The notes under the pieces were generated by a model, which was not told where the DNA came from, made no database searches, and was given only the letters and a program-made list of their open reading frames with translations. From NCBI GenBank assembly GCA_903822825.1, contig CAIJQQ010000063.1, positions 1 through 53,149 on the forward strand: a stretch of DNA of 53,149 bases. Reading direction: 5' to 3'. The stretch is from an uncultured Burkholderiales bacterium. GTDB taxonomy: Bacteria > Pseudomonadota > Gammaproteobacteria > Burkholderiales > Burkholderiaceae_C. The translations under genes were made by a program, and so were the position numbers. This document shows positions 28,637-36,710 of the stretch, piece by piece (within the stretch, counting starts at the first letter, position 1; each line of letters opens with the position of its first letter).

Positions 28637-29718
28637 GCCACGTCAGCCCCCAACTCATGCAACGCATCCGTCAGGACGTGCAGTCCATGCACGCCTATGC
28701 CATCCAGGATTCGGCGGGCATGGTCAAGCTCGACGCGATGGAAAACCCGCACCGCTTGCATGCTGACTTGCAAAAGGCTTTGGGCGAGCGTTTGGGCGCG
28801 TTGGCGCTCAACCGCTACCCCGGCGAGCGCGTGAACGAACTGCGCCATGCGCTGGCTGCTTATGCGGGCATGCCCGAAGGCTTTGACATCATGCTGGGCA
28901 ACGGCTCGGACGAATTGATCTCTTTGCTGGCCATGGCCTGCGATGTGCCCGGCGCTTCCATCCTGTCGCCTTTGCCGGGCTTTGTGATGTACGCCATGAG
29001 CGCCCAGTTGCAAGGCTTGGCATTCCATGGCGTGCCACTCACCGCCGACTTTGAGCTCGACGAAGCCGCCATGCTGGCCGCGATTGCTGAGCATAAGCCG
29101 TCCATTGTTTACCTGGCTTACCCCAACAACCCCACCGGCAACCTCTGGAACGACGACACGATTGAGAAGATCGTGTTGGCCCAAGGCGCGCAAGACGGCC
29201 TGGTCATCATGGACGAGGCCTACCAACCCTTTGCCAGCCGCAGCTACATTGACCACATCACGCGCCATTCGCATGTGCTCTTGATGCGCACGCTGTCCAA
29301 GTTTGGCTTGGCCGGTGTGCGTCTGGGTTACATGATCGGCCCCAAAGCTTTGGTAGCCGAGGTCGACAAGGTGCGCCCGCCCTACAACATCAGCGTCCTC
29401 AATGCCGAGTGCGCTTTGTTTGCGTTGGAGCATGCCGAGGTGTTTGCAGCCCAGGCCAAAGACCTGTGTGAGCAGCGTGCCCGTTTGATGCAAGCGCTGA
29501 CGGCTTTGCCCGGCGTGCAGCCTTTCCCCAGCGAAGCCAACATGATCCTGGCCCGCGTGCCCGATGCGGCCAAAACCTTTGACGGCATGAAGGCCCACAA
29601 AGTGCTTGTCAAGAACGTTTCTAAAATGCACCCATTGCTGGCCAACTGCCTGCGCCTGACGGTGGGCACCGCCGCCGAAAACGACATGATGCTTGCCGCC
29701 TTGAAAGAATCGCTATGA
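28633..29718 (+). CDS. hisC: Histidinol-phosphate aminotransferase HisC
   Basis: PLP-dependent aminotransferase for imidazole acetol phosphate. 361 residues: [10 protein letters not shown] (PLP pocket), [10 protein letters not shown] (Asp that pairs with the PLP ring) and the Schiff-base Lys in [15 protein letters not shown]. The start overlaps hisD and the stop overlaps hisB. Confidence 0.95.
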   Translation: MSHVSPQLMQRIRQDVQSMHAYAIQDSAGMVKLDAMENPHRLHADLQKALGERLGALALNRYPGERVNELRHALAAYAGMPEGFDIMLGNGSDELISLLAMACDVPGASILSPLPGFVMYAMSAQLQGLAFHGVPLTADFELDEAAMLAAIAEHKPSIVYLAYPNNPTGNLWNDDTIEKIVLAQGAQDGLVIMDEAYQPFASRSYIDHITRHSHVLLMRTLSKFGLAGVRLGYMIGPKALVAEVDKVRPPYNISVLNAECALFALEHAEVFAAQAKDLCEQRARLMQALTALPGVQPFPSEANMILARVPDAAKTFDGMKAHKVLVKNVSKMHPLLANCLRLTVGTAAENDMMLAALKESL

Positions 29719-30305
29719 ACCGTACCGCTGAAGTCACCCGCAAGACGGCCGAAACCAACATCCGCGTCGCCATCAACCTGGACGGCACGGGCCAAGCCAA
29801 GCTGGCTTCTGGCATCGGTTTTCTGGACCACATGCTCGACCAGATCGCCCGCCACGGCTTGATTGACCTCGACATCGCTTGCGAAGGCGACCTGCACATT
29901 GACGGCCACCACACCGTGGAAGACATCGGCATCACCTTGGGCCAAGCGTTCGCACAAGCCATTGGCGATAAAAAAGGCATCCGCCGTTATGGTCACGCCT
30001 ATGTGCCGCTCGACGAAGCTTTGAGCCGCGTGGTGGTGGACTTTTCGGGCCGCCCTGGTTTGCACATGGACGTGAACTTCACCTCCGGTTCGTTGGGCTC
30101 GCTCGACACCCAGCTGATTTACGAATTTTTCCAGGGCTTTGTGAACCACGCCCTGTGCACGCTGCACATCGACAACCTCAAGGGCGTGAATGCGCACCAC
30201 CAGTGCGAAACCATCTTCAAGGCTTTTGCACGGGCCATTCGCGCAGCGCTCGAGCTCGATCCCCGCTCGGCGGGTGTGATCCCGTCTACGAAGGGCTCGC
30301 TCTGA
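29715..30305 (+). CDS. hisB: Imidazoleglycerol-phosphate dehydratase HisB (monofunctional)
   Basis: A 196-residue dehydratase without the N-terminal phosphatase domain found in enteric HisB. Manganese-binding His motifs are present ([24 protein letters not shown], and [16 protein letters not shown] in the second repeat). The histidinol phosphatase must be encoded elsewhere. Very tight spacing with hisC and hisH. Confidence 0.96.
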   Translation: MNRTAEVTRKTAETNIRVAINLDGTGQAKLASGIGFLDHMLDQIARHGLIDLDIACEGDLHIDGHHTVEDIGITLGQAFAQAIGDKKGIRRYGHAYVPLDEALSRVVVDFSGRPGLHMDVNFTSGSLGSLDTQLIYEFFQGFVNHALCTLHIDNLKGVNAHHQCETIFKAFARAIRAALELDPRSAGVIPSTKGSL

Positions 30306-30306
30306 C

Positions 30307-30963
30307 ATGAGCGTCAATCGCGTCGCCGTTGTGGACTACGGCATGGGCAACCTGCGCAGCGTGGCACAGGCTGTGATGCACGCTGCCTCCAGCGTTGACC
30401 ATGCCGAAGTCACGGTCACCTCTGACCCGCAGGTGGTGCGCAACGCGCACCGTGTGGTCTTGCCGGGACAGGGCGCCATGCCCGATTGCATGCGCGAGCT
30501 GCGCGAGTCGGGCCTGCTCGACGCCGTGCTCGAAGCCGCCGCCAGCAAGCCCCTGTTTGGCGTGTGTGTGGGCATGCAAATGCTGCTGGACCACAGCGCC
30601 GAGGGCGATACGCCCGGCCTGGGCCTGATCCCGGGCCGCGTGGTCAAGTTCGAGCTGGCTGGGCAAATTCAGCCCGACGGCACCCGTTACAAAGTGCCAC
30701 AAATGGGCTGGAACCAAGTCTGGCAAGACGCCCCAGCGCACCCGCTGTGGAACGGCATTGCCGACGGCAGCTGGTATTACTTCGTGCACAGCTTTTATGC
30801 CCAGGTGGCCAACCCGGCGCACAGCGCGGCCCAGACCGATTACGGCGGCCGCTTTGCCTGCGCCATTGCCCGTGACAACATTTTTGCCACCCAGTTTCAC
30901 CCTGAGAAGAGCGCGGCCCAAGGCCTGGCGCTGTTCCGCAATTTCCTCCACTGGCAGCCTTGA
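30307..30963 (+). CDS. hisH: Imidazole glycerol phosphate synthase glutaminase subunit HisH
   Basis: A class I glutamine amidotransferase that supplies ammonia to HisF. 218 residues: [10 protein letters not shown] at the start, the oxyanion segment [12 protein letters not shown], nucleophile Cys in [11 protein letters not shown], and the His/Glu pair in TQFHPEKS. It begins one base after hisB. Confidence 0.96.
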   Translation: MSVNRVAVVDYGMGNLRSVAQAVMHAASSVDHAEVTVTSDPQVVRNAHRVVLPGQGAMPDCMRELRESGLLDAVLEAAASKPLFGVCVGMQMLLDHSAEGDTPGLGLIPGRVVKFELAGQIQPDGTRYKVPQMGWNQVWQDAPAHPLWNGIADGSWYYFVHSFYAQVANPAHSAAQTDYGGRFACAIARDNIFATQFHPEKSAAQGLALFRNFLHWQP

Positions 30964-31007
30964 GAAGTTTTCACTGCCGTTTTCAACCCACCTGCATTTA
31001 ACTCGCC

Positions 31008-31748
31008 ATGATTCTGATCCCCGCCATTGACCTCAAAGACGGCCACTGCGTTCGCCTCAAGCAAGGCGATATGGACCAAGCCACGACCTTCGGTGAAGAC
31101 CCGGCTGCCATGGCGCGCACCTGGCTCGAAAAAGGCGCACGCCGCTTGCACTTGGTGGATCTGAACGGCGCGTTCGCGGGTAAGCCGCAAAACTTCAGCG
31201 CCATCAAGTCCATCCTCAAGGCCGTGGGCGAAGACATTCCGGTGCAGTTGGGTGGCGGCATCCGCGATTTGGACACGATCGAAAAATACATCGACAGCGG
31301 CCTGCGTTACGTCATCATCGGCACCGCCGCCGTCAAGAACCCCGGCTTCTTGAAAGACGCCTGCACCGCTTTTGGCGGCCACATCATCGTGGGCCTGGAC
31401 GCCAAAGACGGCAAAGTGGCCACCGACGGCTGGAGCAAGCTAACCGGCCACGAAGTGGTGGACCTGGCCAAGAAGTTCGAAGACTGGGGCGTTGAGTCCA
31501 TCATCTACACCGACATCGGCCGCGACGGTATGCTCAGCGGCATCAACATCGACGCCACCGTCAAACTGGCCCAAGCCCTCACCATTCCCGTGATCGCCTC
31601 AGGTGGCCTGTCCAACATGGCCGACATCGAGCAGCTGTGCGCCGTCGAAGACGAGGGCGTGGAAGGTGTGATCTGCGGCCGTGCCGTTTACTCGGGCGAC
31701 CTCGATTTCGCGTTGGCGCAAAAGCGCGCCGACGAACTCAACGGCTGA
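31008..31748 (+). CDS. hisA: ProFAR isomerase HisA
   Basis: Converts ProFAR to PRFAR. A 246-residue TIM barrel with catalytic Asp in [14 protein letters not shown], phosphate-binding loops ([18 protein letters not shown]) and the second catalytic Asp in [13 protein letters not shown] 44-base spacer separates it from hisH, and the mutarotase gene follows within 10 bases. Confidence 0.96.
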   Translation: MILIPAIDLKDGHCVRLKQGDMDQATTFGEDPAAMARTWLEKGARRLHLVDLNGAFAGKPQNFSAIKSILKAVGEDIPVQLGGGIRDLDTIEKYIDSGLRYVIIGTAAVKNPGFLKDACTAFGGHIIVGLDAKDGKVATDGWSKLTGHEVVDLAKKFEDWGVESIIYTDIGRDGMLSGINIDATVKLAQALTIPVIASGGLSNMADIEQLCAVEDEGVEGVICGRAVYSGDLDFALAQKRADELNG

Positions 31749-31757
31749 CCCTTTCAC

Positions 31758-32615
31758 ATGAGCGCTCAGGCCACTTGTCGCGACATCACGTTCGCAGGCC
31801 TGCCGGCTTGTGAGCTGTCGCTGCAATCAGGTGATCGCCTGCTGGTGGCCTTGCACGGCGCGCATGTGCTGTCCTGGGTCTCGGGCGGGCAAGAGCGCCT
31901 GTACCTCAGTCCCCAAAGCCTGATGGATGGCCAAGCCGCCATCCGCGGTGGTGTGCCCGTTTGCTTTCCGCAGTTCAACCAACGCGGCCCCATGGCCGAG
32001 CGCCTGCCCAAACACGGCTTTGCCCGCAACGTGGCTTGGCTGGCCGATGCGGCTGAACTGAGCGATGACCATGCCCGCCTCACACTGCGCCTGAAAGACA
32101 GCGCCCAGACCCGCCAGTGGTGGCCGCAGGCTTTTGAAGCGCAGCTCCAAATCGATCTGAGCCCCGATGAGCTGCAAATTACTTTGGATGTGCACAACAC
32201 CGATGCCCAGCCCTTGGCGTTTTCGGGCGCACTGCACACCTATCTGGCCGTACCCGATGTGACGCAGGCCACGCTGCAGGGCTTGGGTGGTCATCCCGAA
32301 TGGGATTCGCTCGCCGACACCCATGCGCAAGCGGAAGACACCATCCGCTTTGCTGCCGAATTTGACCGCGTCTACGAAGCCGGGCCACAGCCCATGACGC
32401 TGAACCAGACCCTGCAGATCAGCCAGAGCCCCAGCTGGGCCAACACCGTGGTCTGGAACCCCGCACAAGACCTGTGCAAGCGCCTGACCGACATGCCCGA
32501 CGACGGCTGGCGACAAATGCTGTGCGTCGAAGCGGCGCAGGTCTACACGCCCATCACCTTGCCTGCAGGTGGGCGCTGGGCGGGCTGGCAGCGCCTGCAA
32601 GTGCTTAACCCCTGA
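31758..32615 (+). CDS. D-hexose-6-phosphate mutarotase (YeaD-like)
   Basis: A 285-residue aldose-1-epimerase-fold protein of the YeaD type: GAHVLSWVSGGQERLYLSP, IRGGVPVCFPQF with the conserved Arg/Pro/Cys pocket, KHGFARN (catalytic His), GALHTYLAV (second His) and a Glu in LCVEAAQV. It would interconvert anomers of hexose-6-phosphates. It has no role in histidine synthesis yet sits between hisA and hisF with operon spacing. Confidence 0.88.
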   Translation: MSAQATCRDITFAGLPACELSLQSGDRLLVALHGAHVLSWVSGGQERLYLSPQSLMDGQAAIRGGVPVCFPQFNQRGPMAERLPKHGFARNVAWLADAAELSDDHARLTLRLKDSAQTRQWWPQAFEAQLQIDLSPDELQITLDVHNTDAQPLAFSGALHTYLAVPDVTQATLQGLGGHPEWDSLADTHAQAEDTIRFAAEFDRVYEAGPQPMTLNQTLQISQSPSWANTVVWNPAQDLCKRLTDMPDDGWRQMLCVEAAQVYTPITLPAGGRWAGWQRLQVLNP

Positions 32616-32639
32616 ACCTATTCAAGAAGAGAAGCCTCC

Positions 32640-33440
<801 letters not shown>

Positions 33441-33447
33441 GCTTGAC

Positions 33448-33757
33448 TCAGACCTGAACCAGTGAATCTAAAGGGCTGGCGGTGCCGCCAGCCACCAGCG
33501 AGTTCACGCCTTCCATGTGCCAATAGACCAGCCAGAGCGTCCTTGGCAAGCATGGACAAAAACGCCTCCATATCGGCCACCCCCAATTCGCGCGGGTGAC
33601 GCATGCCGCCTGACTGCGTGGCGCTCCAGCGGATAAAAAAACGAATCCAATAGAGGTAAGTCTTCTCGGTTTTGAGGCTATAGTGCATATACCGAACTCG
33701 CTCGCGCAATTGATCGAGCAAGCGGGTGGACTGCAAGGAAGGGACACCGGGTTTCAT
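33448..33757 (-). pseudogene. intI: Integron integrase remnant (intI) with internal deletion
   Basis: From ATG 33757 the frame gives an IntI-type N-terminus: LLDQLRERVRYMHYSLKTEK, YLYWIRFFIRW, MRHPRELGVADMEAFLSML. This corresponds to the SAM-like domain that contacts attachment sites. After about 70 residues homology stops. In another frame the sequence then ends GGTASPLDSLVQV and a stop at 33448, resembling the GG-x-GV-SPLDAL end of integron integrases. So both ends survive, while the whole catalytic core (Arg, Lys, His-Arg, Tyr) is deleted and the junction is frameshifted. No recombinase activity is possible from this copy. Confidence 0.8.
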
Positions 33758-33770
33758 GGCAAATTTATGC

Positions 33771-33786
33771 CTGTACAAAAAAACAG
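33771..33786 (-). promoter_or_regulatory. LexA box at intI promoter
   Basis: CTGTACAAAAAAACAG is a perfect CTGT-N8-ACAG LexA site, 14 bases upstream of the intI ATG on the minus strand. SOS control of integrase genes through a LexA box at this position is established for mobile and chromosomal integrons. The site survives although the gene is dead. Confidence 0.8.
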
Positions 33787-33859
33787 TATATGAACCTGTA
33801 AACCAAGGCGAAAGCGACTTGCAGCCATTTCATCCAAAAGATGTATCGACTGTGCCTGG

Positions 33860-33898
33860 ATGTATCCACCGGGTTTTGCGGTTTACATTACGTTAGGC
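33860..33898 (+). other. attI-like recombination site joined to first cassette
   Basis: The core GTTAGGC at 33892-33898 (crossover between G and TT) is preceded by TTTACATTAC, located 134 bases upstream of the intI ATG, where attI belongs. The region 33787-33968 holds no other gene. The exact attI limits cannot be set from sequence alone because attI sites share little beyond the core. Confidence 0.5.
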
Positions 33899-33968
33899 TT
33901 TCAGGTCGGACGCAAAAAAATTTATTTGCCCACAATACTTCGCCACAACAACAATCAGAGTGAAAGCT

Positions 33969-34397
33969 ATGGATCTACTAACAGGCAAAGTGGCGAAACT
34001 TGGCTATTCCACCGAGGTTTCTGGAGGCGAACATGGAACGAGCACATCACATGTCGCCACGTTCCAAATTGACTCGCGACCTGTTCGTCTCAACATGCCA
34101 GAATCGATTGCTATATCTGAAGGTGACAACATCGTTGTTGCGGGCATCACCAAACGTGGAGTACTAAATGCAGTCGCGTACAGGAATCTAAGCAACGGCG
34201 CACTTGGGAAAGGCTCTGTCGTTACCTATTACATATTTGGCGCGATCTTCACTGCTATTGGTTTAGGCGGTCTTATGGCCTTTATCGGCATCCCCTTTCT
34301 TGCGGCTGGCGTCTGGGCACTGGTCCACGCAAAACGCCTCAGTCAGGCTTACTCAATGGTTGAATATACGAATCACGCCAACCAAAGCTTCAGATAG
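33969..34397 (+). CDS. Cassette-encoded small membrane protein of unknown function
   Basis: I do not recognise the family. The 142-residue product has a soluble, beta-rich N-terminal half (VAKLGYSTEVSGGEHG, FQIDSRPVRLNM, EGDNIVVAGITKRGVL) resembling a small barrel domain. Two adjacent transmembrane helices follow (about residues 92-123) and then a short cytoplasmic-type tail. ATG 33969 is preferred over GTG 33960. It lies between the attI-like core and attC 34441-34507, the standard layout of a gene cassette in first position. The promoter is not obvious. Confidence 0.65.
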   Translation: MDLLTGKVAKLGYSTEVSGGEHGTSTSHVATFQIDSRPVRLNMPESIAISEGDNIVVAGITKRGVLNAVAYRNLSNGALGKGSVVTYYIFGAIFTAIGLGGLMAFIGIPFLAAGVWALVHAKRLSQAYSMVEYTNHANQSFR

Positions 34398-34440
34398 CAG
34401 GTCGTCTTCGTGTACTCAACGCCCTCTCCTACGCGCACCA

Positions 34441-34507
34441 GCCTAATCGGTCGTTCAACTCGGACGTCCATGCTACGCATGGCCGCCGGTTAACTTTGGC
34501 GTTAGGC
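34441..34507 (+). other. attC site (59-base-element type) of first cassette
   Basis: 67 bases from GCCTAAT (R'') to GTTAGGC (R'), with inner L-type arms (GTTCAAC / GTTAAC on the other strand) and a terminal hairpin CCATGC-TAC-GCATGG. The two halves are imperfectly self-complementary, the structure the integrase needs in single-stranded form. R'' differs from RYYYAAC by its last base (a G-T pair in the fold). Confidence 0.85.
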
Positions 34508-34653
34508 GCCTCGACGCAAATTTCACCCATCCGAGAAACTGTGGACAAACCAAACCATCTCTCTACGTTTTCAAATGTGATTACGCCACTCGAACCAAAG
34601 AAGTCGCGTTTGCAAAAGGAATACTCGATTCCTTCGACAAAGACACAGCGACC

Positions 34654-35373
34654 ATGGTTGCGTTGATTGTCAACAACAACATCTACAAGCTGGAGTTCCA
34701 TATCGGGGTAGCCATCGAAGGAGATCCCACTAGGTTCGAAGCATGGCTGAGAGCAGAACACCCTCAAAAGATGCGAAGGCACAACCTCTTCCTTCACGAA
34801 CTGACTCGTCACGGAAATGTCGTGACGCTTCTCGACTCGGGGATGGTGGACATGTTTCTCACGCCAGAAGCCAACTTCCCATTCATCTTCCCTGAGCGTG
34901 CGGCGTTCGAAGAAGCGCATCCTCAGTTCAAACCTGCGCGATCAGAAGCCGCACGTGTATTTCTGAGTCACTCTTCTCGCGACAAGGAGCGCGTCGTCCT
35001 TCCGCTGTATTCCTTCTTGCAGAACGAAGATATTCCGGTCTGGCTCGACTCGTTTGAGATTGACTACGGCGAGAACATCTATCTGAAAGTCAGCGAAGCA
35101 ATCGACCAGTGTGAAGTTGGACTTTTTGTGCTGACAAACAACTTCTTCGATCCTTCGAGTGGCTGGCCGGTGGCAGAGTTTTCCACCTTCTTTGGAGACA
35201 TGATGAAGAGAAAGAAGAAAGTGCTGATGCTTAACGCTGGTGTTGAGCATGCAAGCATTCATGCCTTAATGAGGCCGTACAAATACATCGATTGGGATGA
35301 TGGAAAAGGGCTCGCAGAGATCGCAAAGGCTATTCGCAGGGCGGCAGATCACTATCTGGATAGAGGCGCCTAA
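34654..35373 (+). CDS. Cassette-encoded TIR-domain protein (possible phage defence effector)
   Basis: 239 residues from ATG 34654. Residues 1 to about 95 are an unrecognised domain (VALIVNNNIYKLEFHIGVA). Residues 100-235 form a TIR domain: RVFLSHSSRDK (strand A/box 1), DIPVWLDSFEIDYGENI, and SGWPVAEFSTFF, where Trp171 and Glu175 fit the W-x-x-x-E active-site pattern of NAD-cleaving bacterial TIRs. No ThsA-like or other partner is next to it. The stop lies inside the attC R'' box. The frame stays open without ATG, GTG or TTG for about 150 bases upstream and reads as plausible protein (YVFKCDYATRTKEVAFAKG), so the N-terminus may be longer and disturbed by an indel. Confidence 0.75.
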   Translation: MVALIVNNNIYKLEFHIGVAIEGDPTRFEAWLRAEHPQKMRRHNLFLHELTRHGNVVTLLDSGMVDMFLTPEANFPFIFPERAAFEEAHPQFKPARSEAARVFLSHSSRDKERVVLPLYSFLQNEDIPVWLDSFEIDYGENIYLKVSEAIDQCEVGLFVLTNNFFDPSSGWPVAEFSTFFGDMMKRKKKVLMLNAGVEHASIHALMRPYKYIDWDDGKGLAEIAKAIRRAADHYLDRGA

Positions 35374-35439
35374 CCCTTCCATCGAGAGGGACGTCCAAGG
35401 GCTGGCGCCCTCGGCCGCCCCTCATGTCAAACGTTAATT
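35368..35439 (+). other. attC site of the TIR cassette
   Basis: It begins GCCTAAC (perfect R''), contains an internal stem (CCAAGGGC / GCCCTCGG) and outer arms (GAGAGGG / CCCCTC), and ends ...CATGTCAAACGTTAATT. The 3' core reads GTTAATT rather than GTTRRRY. Because the crossover is after the G, those bases belong to whatever joined next. It overlaps the TIR stop codon and the yoeB stop codon. Confidence 0.75.
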
Positions 35440-35697
35440 GTCGTAATGAAACCGACAAGCCACAACGGTCACCGATACCTCGTCGACTTCGTAGACCAAC
35501 CGGTGCATCTCATCGATACGGCGTGACCACAAGCCAGCCAAGTTGCCCACCAAGGGTTCTGGTTTGCCAATCCCAGTAAAGGGTTCGCGGCAAACGGCGT
35601 CGATCAGGGTGTTGATGCGTTTGAGTGTTTTTCGGTCTTGGCCTTGCCACCAAACATAAGCATCCCACCCATCAGGGGTGAAGCGAACTTCTCTCAT
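35434..35697 (-). CDS. yoeB: Txe/YoeB family toxin
   Basis: An 87-residue ribosome-dependent mRNA interferase. Family residues are visible: the Glu in GKPEPL, the Arg in WSRRIDEMHRLVY and the C-terminal catalytic His in CRFHYDN. It cleaves mRNA in the ribosomal A site when free of antitoxin. It lies opposite to the integron cassettes and its stop codon falls inside the attC core. Preceded by yefM with a 10-base gap. Confidence 0.92.
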   Translation of the reverse strand: MREVRFTPDGWDAYVWWQGQDRKTLKRINTLIDAVCREPFTGIGKPEPLVGNLAGLWSRRIDEMHRLVYEVDEVSVTVVACRFHYDN

Positions 35698-35707
35698 GTC
35701 AACAACT

Positions 35708-35962
35708 TCAAGCTTCTAGAAGTTTGCGTTTTTTGGCTTTACCCGCTTTGAGCTGTGCCACTGAGTTCAGCAGCGCCCGTGCGTTGGCCGGGCTGGAGAG
35801 CAGGTACAACGTTTCTTGAATACTGGAAAAAGCTTCTTCCGACAAAATCACAGCGTTGCCGCCCTCTCTCCGGTGTATGAGCGTGGGAGCTTGGTCATCA
35901 ATGACTTGGTCAATCACGGCTTTGAGCGAGTTACGAGCGTCTGTGTAGCTGATGACATGCAT
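35708..35962 (-). CDS. yefM: YefM/Phd-type antitoxin
   Basis: An 84-residue antitoxin (YTDARNSLKAVIDQVIDDQAP, then GGNAVILSEEAFSSIQETLY, quoted in part) with a Lys-rich C-terminus that would wrap the toxin. The N-terminal Phd fold binds its own promoter. As first gene of the pair it is expected to be autoregulated together with YoeB. Its upstream region (35963-36065) is shared back to back with the second toxin-antitoxin operon. Confidence 0.92.
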   Translation of the reverse strand: MHVISYTDARNSLKAVIDQVIDDQAPTLIHRREGGNAVILSEEAFSSIQETLYLLSSPANARALLNSVAQLKAGKAKKRKLLEA

Positions 35963-36065
35963 GGCTAAAACCTGTTCAATTAGTTGTCCAGGTATTTTAA
36001 TGGGTTCTTAGCTTTGTTCGTGTTGGGGCAAGAGGAGTTCTGCTTGGCCTCATAGAAAACGTGCG

Positions 36066-36094
36066 TTGACTGCTGTGCGCTTTAGGCGTACAGT
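36066..36094 (+). promoter_or_regulatory. Promoter of higBA-type operon
   Basis: TTGACT (36066-36071), exactly 17 bases, TACAGT (36089-36094). Transcription would start at about 36101, the first base of the toxin ATG, giving a leaderless or nearly leaderless mRNA. A 10-base palindrome CAGCATGCTG (36097-36106) covers the start and could be the antitoxin operator (inference). Confidence 0.6.
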
Positions 36095-36100
36095 TGCAGC

Positions 36101-36412
36101 ATGCTGACCGTCGTCGAAAGCCCCATCTTCCAGAAGCTGTGGCCCAAATATTGGGACGAAGATGAACGTGCAGAGTTCGCATCCTTCATTGCACTGAACC
36201 CTGAAACCGGCGCTGTGATCAGAGGCTCAGGCGGCATACGTAAAGTTCGGTGGGCACGAGAGGGTGCAGGCAAATCTGGCGGCGTCAGGATCGTCTACCT
36301 CGCCAGAAACGAGGCTGGCGAAATCTATCTCCTCACTCTTTATGTGAAGTCAGAATCAGAAAACATCTCACTCAACACACTCAAGGAGATTCGTCGTGTC
36401 CTCGAAATCTAA
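36101..36412 (+). CDS. RelE/HigB-type toxin
   Basis: A 103-residue RelE-superfamily toxin: VVESPIFQKLWPKYWDEDE, then GGIRKVRWAREGAGKSGGVR (the basic RNA-binding strand) and IYLLTLYVKSESENIS. The toxin gene precedes the antitoxin gene, as in higBA-type loci. No Shine-Dalgarno sequence is seen before ATG 36101, consistent with the leaderless promoter arrangement. It overlaps the antitoxin gene by 17 bases. Confidence 0.85.
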   Translation: MLTVVESPIFQKLWPKYWDEDERAEFASFIALNPETGAVIRGSGGIRKVRWAREGAGKSGGVRIVYLARNEAGEIYLLTLYVKSESENISLNTLKEIRRVLEI

Positions 36413-36710
36413 GAAGCTGAATTCATCCGAGATCGCTGCGTTTGAAGCGAAGCGAGACATTGGTGCAGAGATTCTTCAGTCACTCAAAGACATGAAGGCA
36501 GGCAAAGGCAAGGTTGTGGTCACGTCGGCCACAGAAGCCAGAGAGGCCACTGGCCTGTCTCAATCTCAGTTCGCCAACTTGCTGGGAGTCTCCGTGCGCA
36601 CGCTCCAAGGATGGGAGCAGGGACGAAAGCAGCCAAGCGGTGCAGCGCGCACACTCCTTGCGGTCGCTCGAACAAACCCGCAGGCGGTTCTGGCAGTTTC
36701 CGCGCGGTGA
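36396..36710 (+). CDS. HigA/NadS-like XRE antitoxin
   Basis: A 104-residue antitoxin with a disordered Lys/Ser-rich N-terminus and a C-terminal helix-turn-helix (GLSQSQFANLLGVSVRTLQGWEQGRKQPSG). The HTH near the C-terminus is typical of the NadS/HigA group that represses its own operon. The following 148 bases up to hisI carry no gene; translated, they read PNYSLKLSANG-like sequence after the stop. Confidence 0.88.
   Translation: MSSKSKKLNSSEIAAFEAKRDIGAEILQSLKDMKAGKGKVVVTSATEAREATGLSQSQFANLLGVSVRTLQGWEQGRKQPSGAARTLLAVARTNPQAVLAVSAR

Noticed and set aside
34429..34920. A 163-codon minus-strand frame over the TIR cassette 5' end
   Set aside because: It runs through the attC site and opposite the TIR protein, and its translation shows no domain.
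36078..36090. CTTTAGGC upstream of the higB-type toxin as an attC end
   Set aside because: It lacks the obligatory GTT core and a matching R'' box. It lies between the -35 and -10 boxes of a good promoter instead.
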